From positions 62,001-126,000 of the forward strand of contig NZ_JADOEL010000011.1 in assembly GCF_015645465.1 (NCBI RefSeq): a DNA stretch of 64,000 nt, read 5' to 3'. How positions within the stretch are numbered: the stretch's first letter is position 1; every line of letters begins with the position of its first letter. The notes beneath the pieces are model-generated. The model saw only the letters and a list, made by a program, of their open reading frames with translations. It was not told the DNA's origin and did no database searches. Shown piece by piece: positions 8,658 through 17,027 of the stretch. The position numbers were made by a program, and so were the translations under genes. This DNA is from Herminiimonas contaminans (GTDB lineage: Bacteria > Pseudomonadota > Gammaproteobacteria > Burkholderiales > Burkholderiaceae_D).

Positions 8658-9155
8658 ATGGAACTTCACATGCATTCGCATCGTTGGGAGCAACGCATGC
8701 CAGATTGGACTGTGGCAGCGGTTTCCGGGTTTGCGGCAGGCGCGGTTTTAATGGTGTTGGAACTACTTTGGTCGACGATTATCCAGGGCACAAGTCCATG
8801 GGTGACGTCACACATGATTGCCGCGATCGTGCTCGGACGGGATGCGCTGCAATCCACTGACTTCAGTCTGGAAGTAGTCAGCGTGGCGCTTGTTACGCAT
8901 TATGTATTGGGTATAGGACTGGGTCTGGTACTGGCTGCGATTATCGTACCTTTCCGTTTTGATTCAAGCATAGGTATGGTCTTGCTGACCGGTGCTGTAT
9001 TTGGTGTATTGGTGTACCTGTTTAATTTCTACGGCATGGTACGTTTCTTCTCGTGGTTTACTGAAATGCGGGGCTGGACCACCATGCTGGCCCATGTGAT
9101 TTTCGGTATGGTCGCAGCGGCCATGTACTGGAAGTTGGAACAAACAGAAAGATAA
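8658..9155 (+). CDS. Small integral membrane protein of unknown function
   Basis: A 165-residue protein with about four hydrophobic segments (near residues 20-42, 68-93, 102-124 and 137-158). The N-terminus is His-rich (MELHMHSHRWEQRMPDW). The start at 8658 follows CGGAGG by 5 nt. It is 126 bp downstream of the DUF1269-like gene on the same strand and could share its transcript; a strong terminator follows. I do not recognise a characterised family. Confidence 0.7.
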   Translation: MELHMHSHRWEQRMPDWTVAAVSGFAAGAVLMVLELLWSTIIQGTSPWVTSHMIAAIVLGRDALQSTDFSLEVVSVALVTHYVLGIGLGLVLAAIIVPFRFDSSIGMVLLTGAVFGVLVYLFNFYGMVRFFSWFTEMRGWTTMLAHVIFGMVAAAMYWKLEQTER

Positions 9156-9204
9156 GCTGTACTGCAGAATAAGTTGTGCTGCAGATCAGTTGTGCTGCGC
9201 ATAG
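9154..9204. repeat. Three imperfect 16-17 bp direct repeats
   Basis: AAGCTGTACTGCAGAAT (9154-9170), AAGTTGTGCTGCAGATC (9171-9187) and AGTTGTGCTGCGCATAG (from 9188) lie head to tail directly after the stop codon. No function is evident. Confidence 0.6.
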
Positions 9205-9227
9205 TGCAAAAAAGTCGCGCTTGTGAA

Positions 9228-9266
9228 AAACGGTGAGAGTCTGTCCAGACCTCACCGTTTTTTTCT
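9228..9266. terminator. Bidirectional terminator
   Basis: A 10-bp stem AAACGGTGAG (9228-9237) / CTCACCGTTT (9251-9260), loop 13 nt, followed by a T-tract on the plus strand and preceded by an A-tract, so it can act on both strands between the convergent genes ending at 9155 and 9294. Confidence 0.8.
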
Positions 9267-9293
9267 GTTTGTTTTAATCAGTGTGATTCCTGA

Positions 9294-9908
9294 TTAATAG
9301 CCGATGGTAAAGCGCTGACGGCTGTGTGCTGGTTTTTCCAGTTCGTCGATGTAGGCAATCGCATAATCCTTGAACGAGATCCAGCTGCGACCATTTGCAT
9401 CGACCAGCAGATGGTCTTTGCCCAGGCGGAATTTTTCCGTGCGGGCTTCTTCGACGAACTCTGCAGATGGCGACAGGAAGGTCCAGTCCAGTTCTTTTTC
9501 TTGCAGTAGTGTGTCGAGGAAGATGCCGCCAGCAGTTGCTTCTGCCTTGTACGCTTCCGGGAAGTCTGGCGAGTCGATGACGCGCACGCCGGGTGCGACC
9601 AGCAGGCTGCCTGCACCGCCGACCACCAGCAAGCGTTTGACGCCAGCTTTTTTGACCGGATTGATAATCGCGCTGGCAGGGATGCCGCTGAAGTGTGCAG
9701 CACTGAACACAGCATCATGTCCGGCCACTGCTTTTTCCAAGGCTGCCGCATCCAGTACGTCCACATCAACGGTCTTTACGCCGGGACGACCTGCCAGTTT
9801 GCTTGTATTGCGTGCGATGGCTGTGACGCTATGACCGCGACGCAGGGCTTCTTCCAGTAATTGGCTACCGGCACGACCAGTGGCACCGATGATGGCAATC
9901 TTGCTCAT
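9294..9908 (-). CDS. NAD(P)H-binding oxidoreductase (atypical SDR, YwnB/NmrA-like)
   Basis: A 204-residue protein with an N-terminal dinucleotide-binding motif IGATGRAGSQLLEEALRRGH and an atypical-SDR layout (VFSAAHFSG, KRLLVVGGAGSL, LDWTFLSPSAEF). Members bind NAD(P)H and act as reductases or redox sensors; the substrate is unknown. The gene is divergent from a LysR regulator at 10012, which is the likely controller. RBS AGGAGC lies 6 nt before the ATG. Confidence 0.88.
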   Translation of the reverse strand: MSKIAIIGATGRAGSQLLEEALRRGHSVTAIARNTSKLAGRPGVKTVDVDVLDAAALEKAVAGHDAVFSAAHFSGIPASAIINPVKKAGVKRLLVVGGAGSLLVAPGVRVIDSPDFPEAYKAEATAGGIFLDTLLQEKELDWTFLSPSAEFVEEARTEKFRLGKDHLLVDANGRSWISFKDYAIAYIDELEKPAHSRQRFTIGY

Positions 9909-10011
9909 ATGTTGCTCCTAAAGGGTTAAGTGACGTAGGTAGCTTAGTTGCTTAAAGCAGATATAAAAAGCGTATTATGCTAGATAGTTTGTTTCTGAAA
10001 TCGGTCAAATC

Positions 10012-10914
10012 ATGGATCGCATCACCGCAATGCAAGTGTTTGTCAGTGTAGTCGATAGCGGCAGCCAGTCTGCCGCTGCGGAGCAGCTCGACCTGTCGCG
10101 CCCGGTCGTCTCCCGTTACCTGGCGGAGCTGGAAGAGTGGGCCGGAGCGCGCTTATTGCATCGGACTACACGCAAGCTGAGCCTGACCGCAGCCGGAGCC
10201 GAGATGCTGCCGCGCTGCAGGCAAATGCTGGAACTGACTACGGATATGAAAAACGCCGTGGCGATTCCGGAGGATGCGCCACAGGGTTTGCTGCGTATCA
10301 CGGTCAGTACTTCGTTCGGACAGGCGCAATTGGCGGCAGCGGTGGCTGACTATGTAAAGAAGTATCCAGGCGTGACGGTCGATATGCTCTTGCTGGACAG
10401 GGTAGTGAACCTGGTCGAAGAACGCATCGATCTGGCGATACGTGTCAGCAAAGAGCTGGACCCGAATCTGATCGCACGTCGCCTGACTGTGTGTCGCTCG
10501 GTGGTATGTGCAGCGCCTGCTTATCTGCGCGAACACGGCCGGCCAACGCAGCCGGAGCAACTAGCGCTGCATAACTGCCTGACGCATGCTTACTACGGCA
10601 GTGTGTGGTTGCTGGAGCGTGGCGATGAGCCGGTGAATGTTGCGGTAAAAGGAAATATCAGTGCCAACGATGCAACTTCGCTGGTACAGGCGACGTTGGC
10701 CGGAGCAGGGGTGGCATTGCTGCCTACCTTCCTGGTGGCACCCTTAATCCGTTCAGGGCAGTTGCAAGCCTTGTTGCCGGAATATCATCCGCAGGAGTTT
10801 GGCGTGTTCGGTGTGTATGCGTCGCGCAAGCATATGCCAGCGACTTTACGCACCATGCTGGACTTCCTGGCTGAACGCTATACCGATGAACCGGACTGGG
10901 ATCAGGCGATCTGA
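10012..10914 (+). CDS. LysR family transcriptional regulator
   Basis: A 300-residue LTTR of the CrgA/AaeR-like type: MDRITAMQVFVSVVDSGSQS, then HTH residues SAAAEQLDLSRPVVSRYLA, followed by an effector domain. The shared 103-bp intergenic region with the NAD(P)H-binding protein gene, and the divergent layout, suggest that it regulates that gene. The effector is unknown. Confidence 0.93.
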   Translation: MDRITAMQVFVSVVDSGSQSAAAEQLDLSRPVVSRYLAELEEWAGARLLHRTTRKLSLTAAGAEMLPRCRQMLELTTDMKNAVAIPEDAPQGLLRITVSTSFGQAQLAAAVADYVKKYPGVTVDMLLLDRVVNLVEERIDLAIRVSKELDPNLIARRLTVCRSVVCAAPAYLREHGRPTQPEQLALHNCLTHAYYGSVWLLERGDEPVNVAVKGNISANDATSLVQATLAGAGVALLPTFLVAPLIRSGQLQALLPEYHPQEFGVFGVYASRKHMPATLRTMLDFLAERYTDEPDWDQAI

Positions 10915-11265
10915 TGATAAATTTGCAAGTGCAGCAATAATTCGTTGGTCGACATCCGTTTATATTCTGAAAACAGATGAATTTTGCATTGCTGTCCTGC
11001 AGCATTATTTTCATCTGTAGATGAATTGTTTGCATGTGTGTGCAAAAAACCGGGTGCTATGATCGCCAAGTCAGCAAAACTGGCCACCTATCCATGCCCG
11101 GTAATATCCCAAACCGGCACCCGCAAACGTCTGTCAATCCAGCATTTGTAGCAGTTTAGTAGATAGCACCTGTCTTTTTGAGGCAGTGCACCATCCGGCA
11201 TGATCAGAGGGCAGTTTATCTCCTTCTGTGCTTTCGGCCTGACAATTCTGATTTAACACTTATAT
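10915..11265. other. 351-bp intergenic leader before the MFS gene
   Basis: No convincing ORF. It holds the promoter and a long leader for the MFS gene at 11266. A CGGGTGC segment at 11051-11057 can pair with GCACCCG at 11117-11123, and its 5' part (CCGGG, 11050-11054) can alternatively pair with CCCGG at 11097-11101. These pairings exclude each other. No known riboswitch class was recognised. Confidence 0.5.
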
Positions 11266-12576
11266 ATGAGCTCCATTCCTCTCAGTACTACCGCCAGCGA
11301 TCGTACCAAGCTGGAGGACAGCATTTACGCCAAGGTAACCCTGCGTTTGCTGCCTTTCCTGTTCCTTTGCTACGTTGCCGCTTACCTTGATCGCGTCAAC
11401 GTGGGCTTCGCCAAGCTCAGCATGTTGAACGACCTGCAATTCAGCGAAACCATTTACGGCCTTGGCGCCGGTATCTTCTTCATCGGTTACTTCCTGTTTG
11501 AAGTACCAAGCAACATCATCATGCACAAGGTCGGCGCCCGTCGCTGGATCGCCCGCATCATGATTACATGGTCCATCCTGTCGGCTGCGACCATGTTCGT
11601 CACGACACCAACCATGTTCTACGTCATCCGCTTCCTGCTGGGTGTTGCAGAAGCTGGTTTCTTCCCAGGCATCGTTCTGTACCTGACCTACTGGTTCCCG
11701 ACTTCGCGTCGCGGCCGCATGAACGCATTGTTCATGATTGGTATTCCTATCGCTGGTGTAGTTGGTGGTCCTTTGTCGGGCTGGATCATGAATGCCTTCG
11801 CTGGCATGAATGGCTGGCACGGCTGGCAATGGCTGTTCCTGCTGGAAGCCTTGCCATCGCTGGCGCTCGGTATCATGACTTTGTTCTACCTGCCTAACAG
11901 CATCCGCGCTTCGTCGTGGTTGTCGGAGAACGAAAAAGCGATCCTCGAAGCCAACATCGCAAAAGACAATGCCGGCGGCGAAAAGTCGCACTCGGTAGCA
12001 GGCGTCTTCACCAATCCAAAAGTTTGGCTGATGGCTGCAATCTACTTCTGCTGCATGATGGGTCTGTACGGTATCAGCTTCTACCTGCCAACCCTGGTCA
12101 AGGCTTCCGGCGTGAAAGACGCGCTGGATGTTGGCCTGCTGACCGCGATTCCATACACCTGCGGCGTGATTGCTACCTTGCTGGTGGCACGTAGCGCTGA
12201 CCGTATGCGTGAGCGTCGCTGGCACTTTGCGATTGCAAGTGCACTCGGCGGCCTCGGCTTGTTCCTCAGCACCGTCTACGGCAACAACGTCGTACTGGCA
12301 CTGATGGCCTTGTCGCTCGGTACCGCTGGTATGTTGTCGACCATGCCTGTGTTCTGGACCTACCCAAGCGCAATCCTGGGTGGCGCTGCAGCGGCAGCTG
12401 GTATCGGCCTGATCAATTCGGTCGGCAACCTGGCTGGCTTCGTCAGCCCGACTATCGTCGGCTGGTTGAAAGACGTAACCGGCAGCACCAACGCTGGTAT
12501 GTACTTCGTCGCTGGTGCGTTGGTACTGGGCGCATGCCTGGCACTGTTGCAACCACGTTCACTGGTGAACAAGTAA
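11266..12576 (+). CDS. MFS transporter, anion:cation symporter (ACS) family
   Basis: A 436-residue major facilitator with 12 predicted membrane segments. The AAYLDRVNVGFA segment in TM1 and GVAEAGFFPGIVLYLTYWFP in TM4 are typical of the ACS branch, which includes transporters for phthalate, tartrate, glucarate and other organic anions. The exact substrate is not evident. There is no good Shine-Dalgarno sequence before the ATG at 11266, and the codon use is strongly biased (CTG, GGC/GGT, AAC), which suggests high expression. No catabolic genes adjoin it. A strong terminator follows at 12601. Confidence 0.92.
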   Translation: MSSIPLSTTASDRTKLEDSIYAKVTLRLLPFLFLCYVAAYLDRVNVGFAKLSMLNDLQFSETIYGLGAGIFFIGYFLFEVPSNIIMHKVGARRWIARIMITWSILSAATMFVTTPTMFYVIRFLLGVAEAGFFPGIVLYLTYWFPTSRRGRMNALFMIGIPIAGVVGGPLSGWIMNAFAGMNGWHGWQWLFLLEALPSLALGIMTLFYLPNSIRASSWLSENEKAILEANIAKDNAGGEKSHSVAGVFTNPKVWLMAAIYFCCMMGLYGISFYLPTLVKASGVKDALDVGLLTAIPYTCGVIATLLVARSADRMRERRWHFAIASALGGLGLFLSTVYGNNVVLALMALSLGTAGMLSTMPVFWTYPSAILGGAAAAAGIGLINSVGNLAGFVSPTIVGWLKDVTGSTNAGMYFVAGALVLGACLALLQPRSLVNK

Positions 12577-12600
12577 GCTCTGCTTACTAGTCACTAACTA

Positions 12601-12628
12601 AAAAAAGCCCGCTGATGCGGGCTTTTTT
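12601..12628 (+). terminator. Rho-independent terminator (copy 1 of a repeated hairpin)
   Basis: Stem AAAAAAGCCCGC / GCGGGCTTTTTT with a TGAT loop, 24 bp after the MFS stop. The same 28-bp hairpin recurs at 14723-14750. Confidence 0.92.
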
Positions 12629-12693
12629 ATTGTGCGTGCCATGCACAAAAGGATTTAAGAGGAGGCTGGAAATCCATATATGGATAAATGGTA

Positions 12694-12710
12694 ATGAGAA
12701 ACATTCTCAT
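12694..12710. promoter_or_regulatory. Putative Fur box upstream of the iron permease gene
   Basis: ATGAGAA-ACA-TTCTCAT is a perfect 7-3-7 inverted repeat resembling the Fur consensus half-sites (TGAGAA...TTCTCA). It lies 47 bp before the preferred start of the FTR1 gene, so iron repression is the natural reading. Confidence 0.7.
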
Positions 12711-12756
12711 ATTATCTGCTACCATCGAGGTTTTCTTTCCTCACACTTTTTTAACA

Positions 12757-14700
12757 ATGCATCTTCAACATACATCCCGGGTCTCTACCATCCACTTATT
12801 TGTCTTTTTCGTATTGAGCCTCTTGCTGAGCGCATACAGCGTGGCGGCGACCACCGATGACGAAAAAGCGCAGACCGTGGTGCACATGCTTGATTACATC
12901 AGCGTCGACTATCCGGAGTTTGTGCAAAACGGGAAAGTGCTGAACCAGTCCGAGTTTGAAGAGCAACTGGAGTTTTCTACCCAGGCTTTGAGCTTGCTAA
13001 AGGAAATGCCGGCCAACGCCGAGCAGGCCAGCCTGCTCGATAAAGGCCAGGCACTGCGTAAAGCTATCGCCGGTAAGGCAGAAGGTGCGGAAGTATCGAA
13101 GCAGGCTAACGCTTTGCGCGCAGATGTCATCCGCGTCTACAAAGTGGCAGTGGCGCCGAAAGGCACGCCTGATCTGGCGCGCGCGGCACAACTGTATGCG
13201 GCGAACTGCGCGGCCTGTCACGGCACTACTGGTCGTGGCGATGGTCCGCTCTCCAAAGGCATGGACCCTGAGCCTAGTGACTTCCATGACCAGGGCCGCA
13301 TGAAAGTGCGCAGCATCTACGGCCTGTACAACACCATCGCGCTGGGAGTAGGCGGCACGCCTATGCGTCCTTTCACTGAAATCACGGAAGAAGATCGGTG
13401 GGCACTGGCCTTCTTTGTCGGTACCTTGCGCGGTACGGATGAAGAAGTGAAGCAGGGTGAAGCCGAATGGAAAAATGGCACAGGCAAGAAAGAATTTACC
13501 AATCTGCGTGCACTGGTTACACAAACACCTGATGAGATAGAACAAAGCGGCGGCAGCGCGCTCACCAAAGTGCAAAGCTATCTGACCAGGCACCCGGAAG
13601 CGATCAAGGTTGCTGCGCCTTCGCCATTGCAATTCTCACGTGAAAAACTGGCGCAATCGCTGGCCGCGTATCAGGCTGGTGATGCCGGCACAGCGCGTCA
13701 ACTGGCGATTACCGCTTACCTTGAAGGCTTCGAGCTGGTTGAGGGGAGTCTGGATAACGCAGACGGCGTACTGCGCCAAAAAATCGAACTGGAAATGATG
13801 GCCTTGCGTGCATCGATAGGTGCGGGCAAGCCAGTCGAAGAAGTCAGCAAGCAGGTGCAAGACATCGAAGCCTTGCTCGATGATGCGGAAGAAGCGCTGT
13901 CCGGCGACTTGTCGGCAACCACAGCCTTCATCAGTGCCTTGCTCATCCTGTTGCGTGAAGGCCTGGAAGCAATCCTGGTATTGGCCGCGATCATTTCCTT
14001 CGTGGTCAAGACTGGTCGCCGTGACGCCTTGCGTTACATCCATTACGGCTGGATGGCGGCAGTTGCGCTGGGCATCCTGACCTGGGTCATCGCGAATTAT
14101 GTAATCAATATCTCCGGCGCGAACCGCGAATTGACGGAGGGTATTACTGCGCTGATTGCGGCTGCAATGTTGCTATACGTCGGTTACTGGTTGCATAGCA
14201 AATCCTACGCACAAGCCTGGCAAAAATTCATCCGTGAACACGTCAGCGCTGCGCTGGAAAAGAAAACGGTGTGGGCGATGGCAGGTGTTTCCTTCCTTGC
14301 GGTTTACCGTGAACTGTTTGAAATCATCCTGTTCTATCAGGCTTTGTGGGTGCAGGTCGGCAACGATGGCCACGTCGCGGTACTGAGCGGGATTGCCACT
14401 GCAGCTGTACTGCTGGCGATCATAGGCTGGGCGATCCTGAAGTACAGCATACGCCTGCCTATCGGCCCATTCTTTGGCGTGACTTCGGCCTTGCTGGCAT
14501 TCCTGGCAGTGGTGTTTGCCGGTAACGGCATCGCCGCGCTGCAAGAGGCTGGCGTGATCGAAGCGGATCGCTTTAACTTCATCACTGTGCCGCTGCTGGG
14601 CATACACCCGACCGTACAAGGTGTCGGCACGCAAGCGATCGTGCTGGTGCTCGTGATACTCGGTATCTGGCTGTCGCGCCGTCAGGCGAATGCGAAGTAA
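12757..14700 (+). CDS. Cytochrome c-FTR1 family iron permease
   Basis: A 647-residue fusion. A signal peptide (STIHLFVFFVLSLLLSAYSVA) leads into a periplasmic part with a c-type haem motif CAACH (Cys151, Cys154, His155). A C-terminal FTR1 membrane domain follows, with its two REXXE iron motifs, REGLE (400-404) and RELFE (518-522). Such proteins import iron, probably coupled to Fe(II) oxidation by the haem domain. The ATG at 12757 is chosen because the longer frame from 12688 would place the Fur-like palindrome inside the coding region. No neighbouring cupredoxin or p19 gene is seen, so the fusion may act alone. Confidence 0.9.
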   Translation: MHLQHTSRVSTIHLFVFFVLSLLLSAYSVAATTDDEKAQTVVHMLDYISVDYPEFVQNGKVLNQSEFEEQLEFSTQALSLLKEMPANAEQASLLDKGQALRKAIAGKAEGAEVSKQANALRADVIRVYKVAVAPKGTPDLARAAQLYAANCAACHGTTGRGDGPLSKGMDPEPSDFHDQGRMKVRSIYGLYNTIALGVGGTPMRPFTEITEEDRWALAFFVGTLRGTDEEVKQGEAEWKNGTGKKEFTNLRALVTQTPDEIEQSGGSALTKVQSYLTRHPEAIKVAAPSPLQFSREKLAQSLAAYQAGDAGTARQLAITAYLEGFELVEGSLDNADGVLRQKIELEMMALRASIGAGKPVEEVSKQVQDIEALLDDAEEALSGDLSATTAFISALLILLREGLEAILVLAAIISFVVKTGRRDALRYIHYGWMAAVALGILTWVIANYVINISGANRELTEGITALIAAAMLLYVGYWLHSKSYAQAWQKFIREHVSAALEKKTVWAMAGVSFLAVYRELFEIILFYQALWVQVGNDGHVAVLSGIATAAVLLAIIGWAILKYSIRLPIGPFFGVTSALLAFLAVVFAGNGIAALQEAGVIEADRFNFITVPLLGIHPTVQGVGTQAIVLVLVILGIWLSRRQANAK

Positions 14701-14722
14701 GGCAGTGCGATAACACAGTACA

Positions 14723-14750
14723 AAAAAAGCCCGCTGATGCGGGCTTTTTT
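14723..14750 (+). terminator. Rho-independent terminator (copy 2 of the repeated hairpin)
   Basis: Stem AAAAAAGCCCGC / GCGGGCTTTTTT with loop TGAT, identical to the copy at 12601-12628, 22 bp after the FTR1 stop. It can also act on the converging gene ending at 14773. Confidence 0.92.
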
Positions 14751-14772
14751 ATTAGCTTATCTTGCGCTGACC

Positions 14773-15258
14773 TTATACAGAAGTTGCCAGCAAGGATGCC
14801 ACAGACATTTGCTGTTCTTTGGTCAGATCCAGGTCGCGCGTTAATTTATTCAACTGCCCGTAAGCAGAGTTAAGCGCGCCACTCAATGAATTGATGGTGG
14901 CTTGTATTTGCTGCATCTGTTCCTGCTTTTGCTCGGGACTCAGCCTTTGATTCGCCATGATGGTATTCAGCTTTTGCTGTTGCTCGCGTATTTGTTCCTG
15001 CAGCTCGCGTATGCGCTTGAGCAAGTCCTTGATGGTATCGGGCAGGCTGCTCTTGTCTATGTCCTGATTCTTGACAGGCTGGTTCGCTGCTTGTCGTTTT
15101 GCGGCAAGTGCCTGGCCGAGGTCAGAGAGTGTGACCCGGGTGCCGGATGATTTTTCACTGGACTCTGCATCTGTTTGCCCGTTAGCCTGCGCAGGGACGA
15201 GGTCTTGTGCCGAGTTCGGCGCCGGAATTGTGGAACTGTTAACGGATGTGATGTTCAT
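14773..15258 (-). CDS. Coiled-coil hypothetical protein
   Basis: A 161-residue hydrophilic protein. The N-terminal 50 residues are polar and probably disordered. The middle (about 75-125) is a strong coiled-coil candidate with many Gln, Glu and Leu (KDLLKRIRELQEQIREQQQ). The start at 15258 (MNITSVNSS) has AGGT 7 nt upstream; the longer frame to 15501 reads through a terminator and into the next gene. I do not recognise a family. It is flanked by terminators on both sides, so it is probably monocistronic. Confidence 0.65.
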   Translation of the reverse strand: MNITSVNSSTIPAPNSAQDLVPAQANGQTDAESSEKSSGTRVTLSDLGQALAAKRQAANQPVKNQDIDKSSLPDTIKDLLKRIRELQEQIREQQQKLNTIMANQRLSPEQKQEQMQQIQATINSLSGALNSAYGQLNKLTRDLDLTKEQQMSVASLLATSV

Positions 15259-15358
15259 CTGCAAACCTGTGGGATGGGCAGTTAATGCTTCATTAACGAC
15301 AGGCTGTGAATAAAGTTGAGAGCAGAGTTGCGGCAGGCATGTTCGTCTTGTGTAAAGT

Positions 15359-15383
15359 AAAAAGCCCGCATCAGCGGGCTTTT
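15359..15383 (-). terminator. Rho-independent terminator (inverted copy of the repeated hairpin)
   Basis: Stem AAAAGCCCGC / GCGGGCTTTT with loop ATCA; read on the minus strand the loop is TGAT, so it is the same hairpin as at 12601 and 14723 in the other orientation. It follows the siderophore-interacting protein gene. Confidence 0.88.
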
Positions 15384-15412
15384 GTTTTAACCCCTGATGC
15401 CGGGTTTTGTTT

Positions 15413-16243
15413 TCAGTCGTCGATAGAGTCGTGCGTATCGGCACTACCTTTGCGCCAGTAGCCGGAGGCGCGTATCCATTTCGGATTCGCTTTATGCACA
15501 TCGATTAAATGCGTGCGTACGGCTTTGGCTGCTGCTGATTCGCAGGCTACCCAGGCGTGGAAATCGCCTTCTGGCAGTACGCTTTGTTCCAGTGCGGTCA
15601 GCAAAGGGAATGTACCTGCACTTGCACCGTTGCGATAGGCCCAAATGATTTGCACGTTGGCAGCACTCGGCAAGTCTACCTGGTCGTCAGCGGAATCAAC
15701 TTCGGCGATGACGATGGCGTGTGCGCCTGCAGGCAATTCGGCGAGACGACGTGAGATCGCAGGCAGGGCAGTGTCGTCACCGACCAGCAAATGCCAGTCA
15801 AAATCTGTGGTCACGATGAATGAGCCACGTGGTCCGCCTACACCGATGCGATGGCCAGGGGCGGCTTGCTCGGCCCAGCGTGTTGCCGGTCCCGCCAGGT
15901 GTAGTGCGAAATCAATCTCCAGCGTCCTGGCGACAGGATCGTAACCACGCGGTGTGTAATCACGCATGGTCGGTTTGGCGCCATCCGGCCAGACCGGACC
16001 GTCCGGGCCTGCGGTAGGCAAGGTCAGGACGCCATTTGCATCAGGGAAGAATAGTTTGACGTGATCATCAAAGGCCGGACTGACGAAGTCAGCCAGTTCG
16101 TCACCACCGAGCGTAATGCGTAAGAGATGTGGTGTGACGCGTTCGGTCTTGACGACTTCCAGTGCGCGGAAGCGCAAGGTGTGACGCACACGTTTCGGTG
16201 TGCGGTCGGGTTGGGTGGCAGCTGGGGGAAGGTTGGCTGTCAT
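15413..16243 (-). CDS. Siderophore-interacting protein (YqjH/ViuB-like ferric-siderophore reductase)
   Basis: A 276-residue cytoplasmic NAD(P)H/FAD flavoprotein of the SIP family. Visible marks are the FAD-binding region (TPHLLRITLGGDELADF, then RDYTPRGYD) and the C-terminal SIP domain (WHLLVGDDTALPAISRRLAEL, ending HAWVACESAAAKAVRTHL). It releases iron from ferric siderophores by reduction. It overlaps the end of the PadR gene (TAATG), so the two are translationally coupled. This matches the yqjI-yqjH pairing of enterobacteria, although there the genes are divergent. Confidence 0.92.
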   Translation of the reverse strand: MTANLPPAATQPDRTPKRVRHTLRFRALEVVKTERVTPHLLRITLGGDELADFVSPAFDDHVKLFFPDANGVLTLPTAGPDGPVWPDGAKPTMRDYTPRGYDPVARTLEIDFALHLAGPATRWAEQAAPGHRIGVGGPRGSFIVTTDFDWHLLVGDDTALPAISRRLAELPAGAHAIVIAEVDSADDQVDLPSAANVQIIWAYRNGASAGTFPLLTALEQSVLPEGDFHAWVACESAAAKAVRTHLIDVHKANPKWIRASGYWRKGSADTHDSIDD

Positions 16244-16803
16244 TAAATTTGCTCCAATTGTTGGGCTGCGCGATCGAGGATGGCGGCAAAGGCGTTGGCC
16301 TGTTCCGCTGTCAGCGCTTCGCCGGACAGGCGCAGGCGCATCGCGAGCTTGAGGTTTTCGATAGCCCGTTTGACTTGCGGTGGACGACCGCCACGCAGGC
16401 CGGCACCATCGACGCCGCCATTCAGGCGCAGCAGCATGGCGTCTACCATAGGACGGTTTTCTTCCAGGTGACGCAAACCGGCTTCGGTGATTTGATAACG
16501 CTTGCGTCCGCCCTGGTCGGCTTCATCGACGCTGAGCAGCGTGAGTTCTTCCAGCAGGGTGAGGGTGGGGTAAACCGTGCCCGGGCTCGGGCTGTATGTG
16601 CCATCCAGGCGTTCTTCGATTGCTTTGATTAATTCGTAGCCGTGGCTTGGCTTTTCGGATATCAGATGCAGCAGTACGAAGCGCAAGCCGCCGTGGCCGA
16701 ATATGCGTCCTTCGCCTGTCATGCGGCGGCCTCTGCCGCCACCGATATCATCGCCGTCGCTGCGGCTGGCCATATGGCAGTGAGAATGTTGATGATGTTT
16801 CAT
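16243..16803 (-). CDS. PadR family regulator, YqjI-like
   Basis: A 186-residue PadR-type winged-helix protein: FGHGGLRFVLLHLISEKPSH, GYELIKAIEERLDGTYSPSP, GTVYPTL. Its N-terminus is His-rich (MKHHQHSHCHM), though shorter than the metal-binding tail of E. coli YqjI. That regulator represses yqjH and responds to nickel and iron status. The neighbouring siderophore-reductase gene supports the same role here. It is the first gene of the two-gene operon, behind the repeated TATCTA sites at 16811-16872. Confidence 0.88.
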   Translation of the reverse strand: MKHHQHSHCHMASRSDGDDIGGGRGRRMTGEGRIFGHGGLRFVLLHLISEKPSHGYELIKAIEERLDGTYSPSPGTVYPTLTLLEELTLLSVDEADQGGRKRYQITEAGLRHLEENRPMVDAMLLRLNGGVDGAGLRGGRPPQVKRAIENLKLAMRLRLSGEALTAEQANAFAAILDRAAQQLEQI

Positions 16804-16810
16804 GTTTTCC

Positions 16811-16872
16811 TATCTAGTTTATATCTAGAACAATTACGATATATCTAAATGCAGTCTAAGTCAAATTAGATA
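16811..16872. promoter_or_regulatory. Putative YqjI/PadR operator region
   Basis: Four copies of a 7-bp element lie just upstream of the padR start: TATCTAG (16811-16817), TATCTAG (16822-16828), TATCTAA (16842-16848) and its inverse TTAGATA (16866-16872). The first two are 11 bp apart, one helical turn. They overlap the expected promoter, which fits autorepression. Confidence 0.55.
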
Positions 16873-17027
16873 GGGTAAATATTTGGAGTAGAGTTAGCTG
16901 AGCGGATTGGTGCTCAAAGGCAATAAACTCAAGATTTCCCCTGTGCGCAGCAAGCTTTGCTACGTATGGCGATAATGTCGCTCTGGTGTATGTGAGTGCC
17001 ATGTAGATAGATAACGGGGTATCGGAT

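Noticed and set aside
11260-12552. A 430-codon minus-strand ORF
   Set aside because: It is fully antisense to the ACS-type MFS gene, whose strong codon bias leaves the opposite frame open; its translation is rich in Gln, His and Cys and resembles no family.
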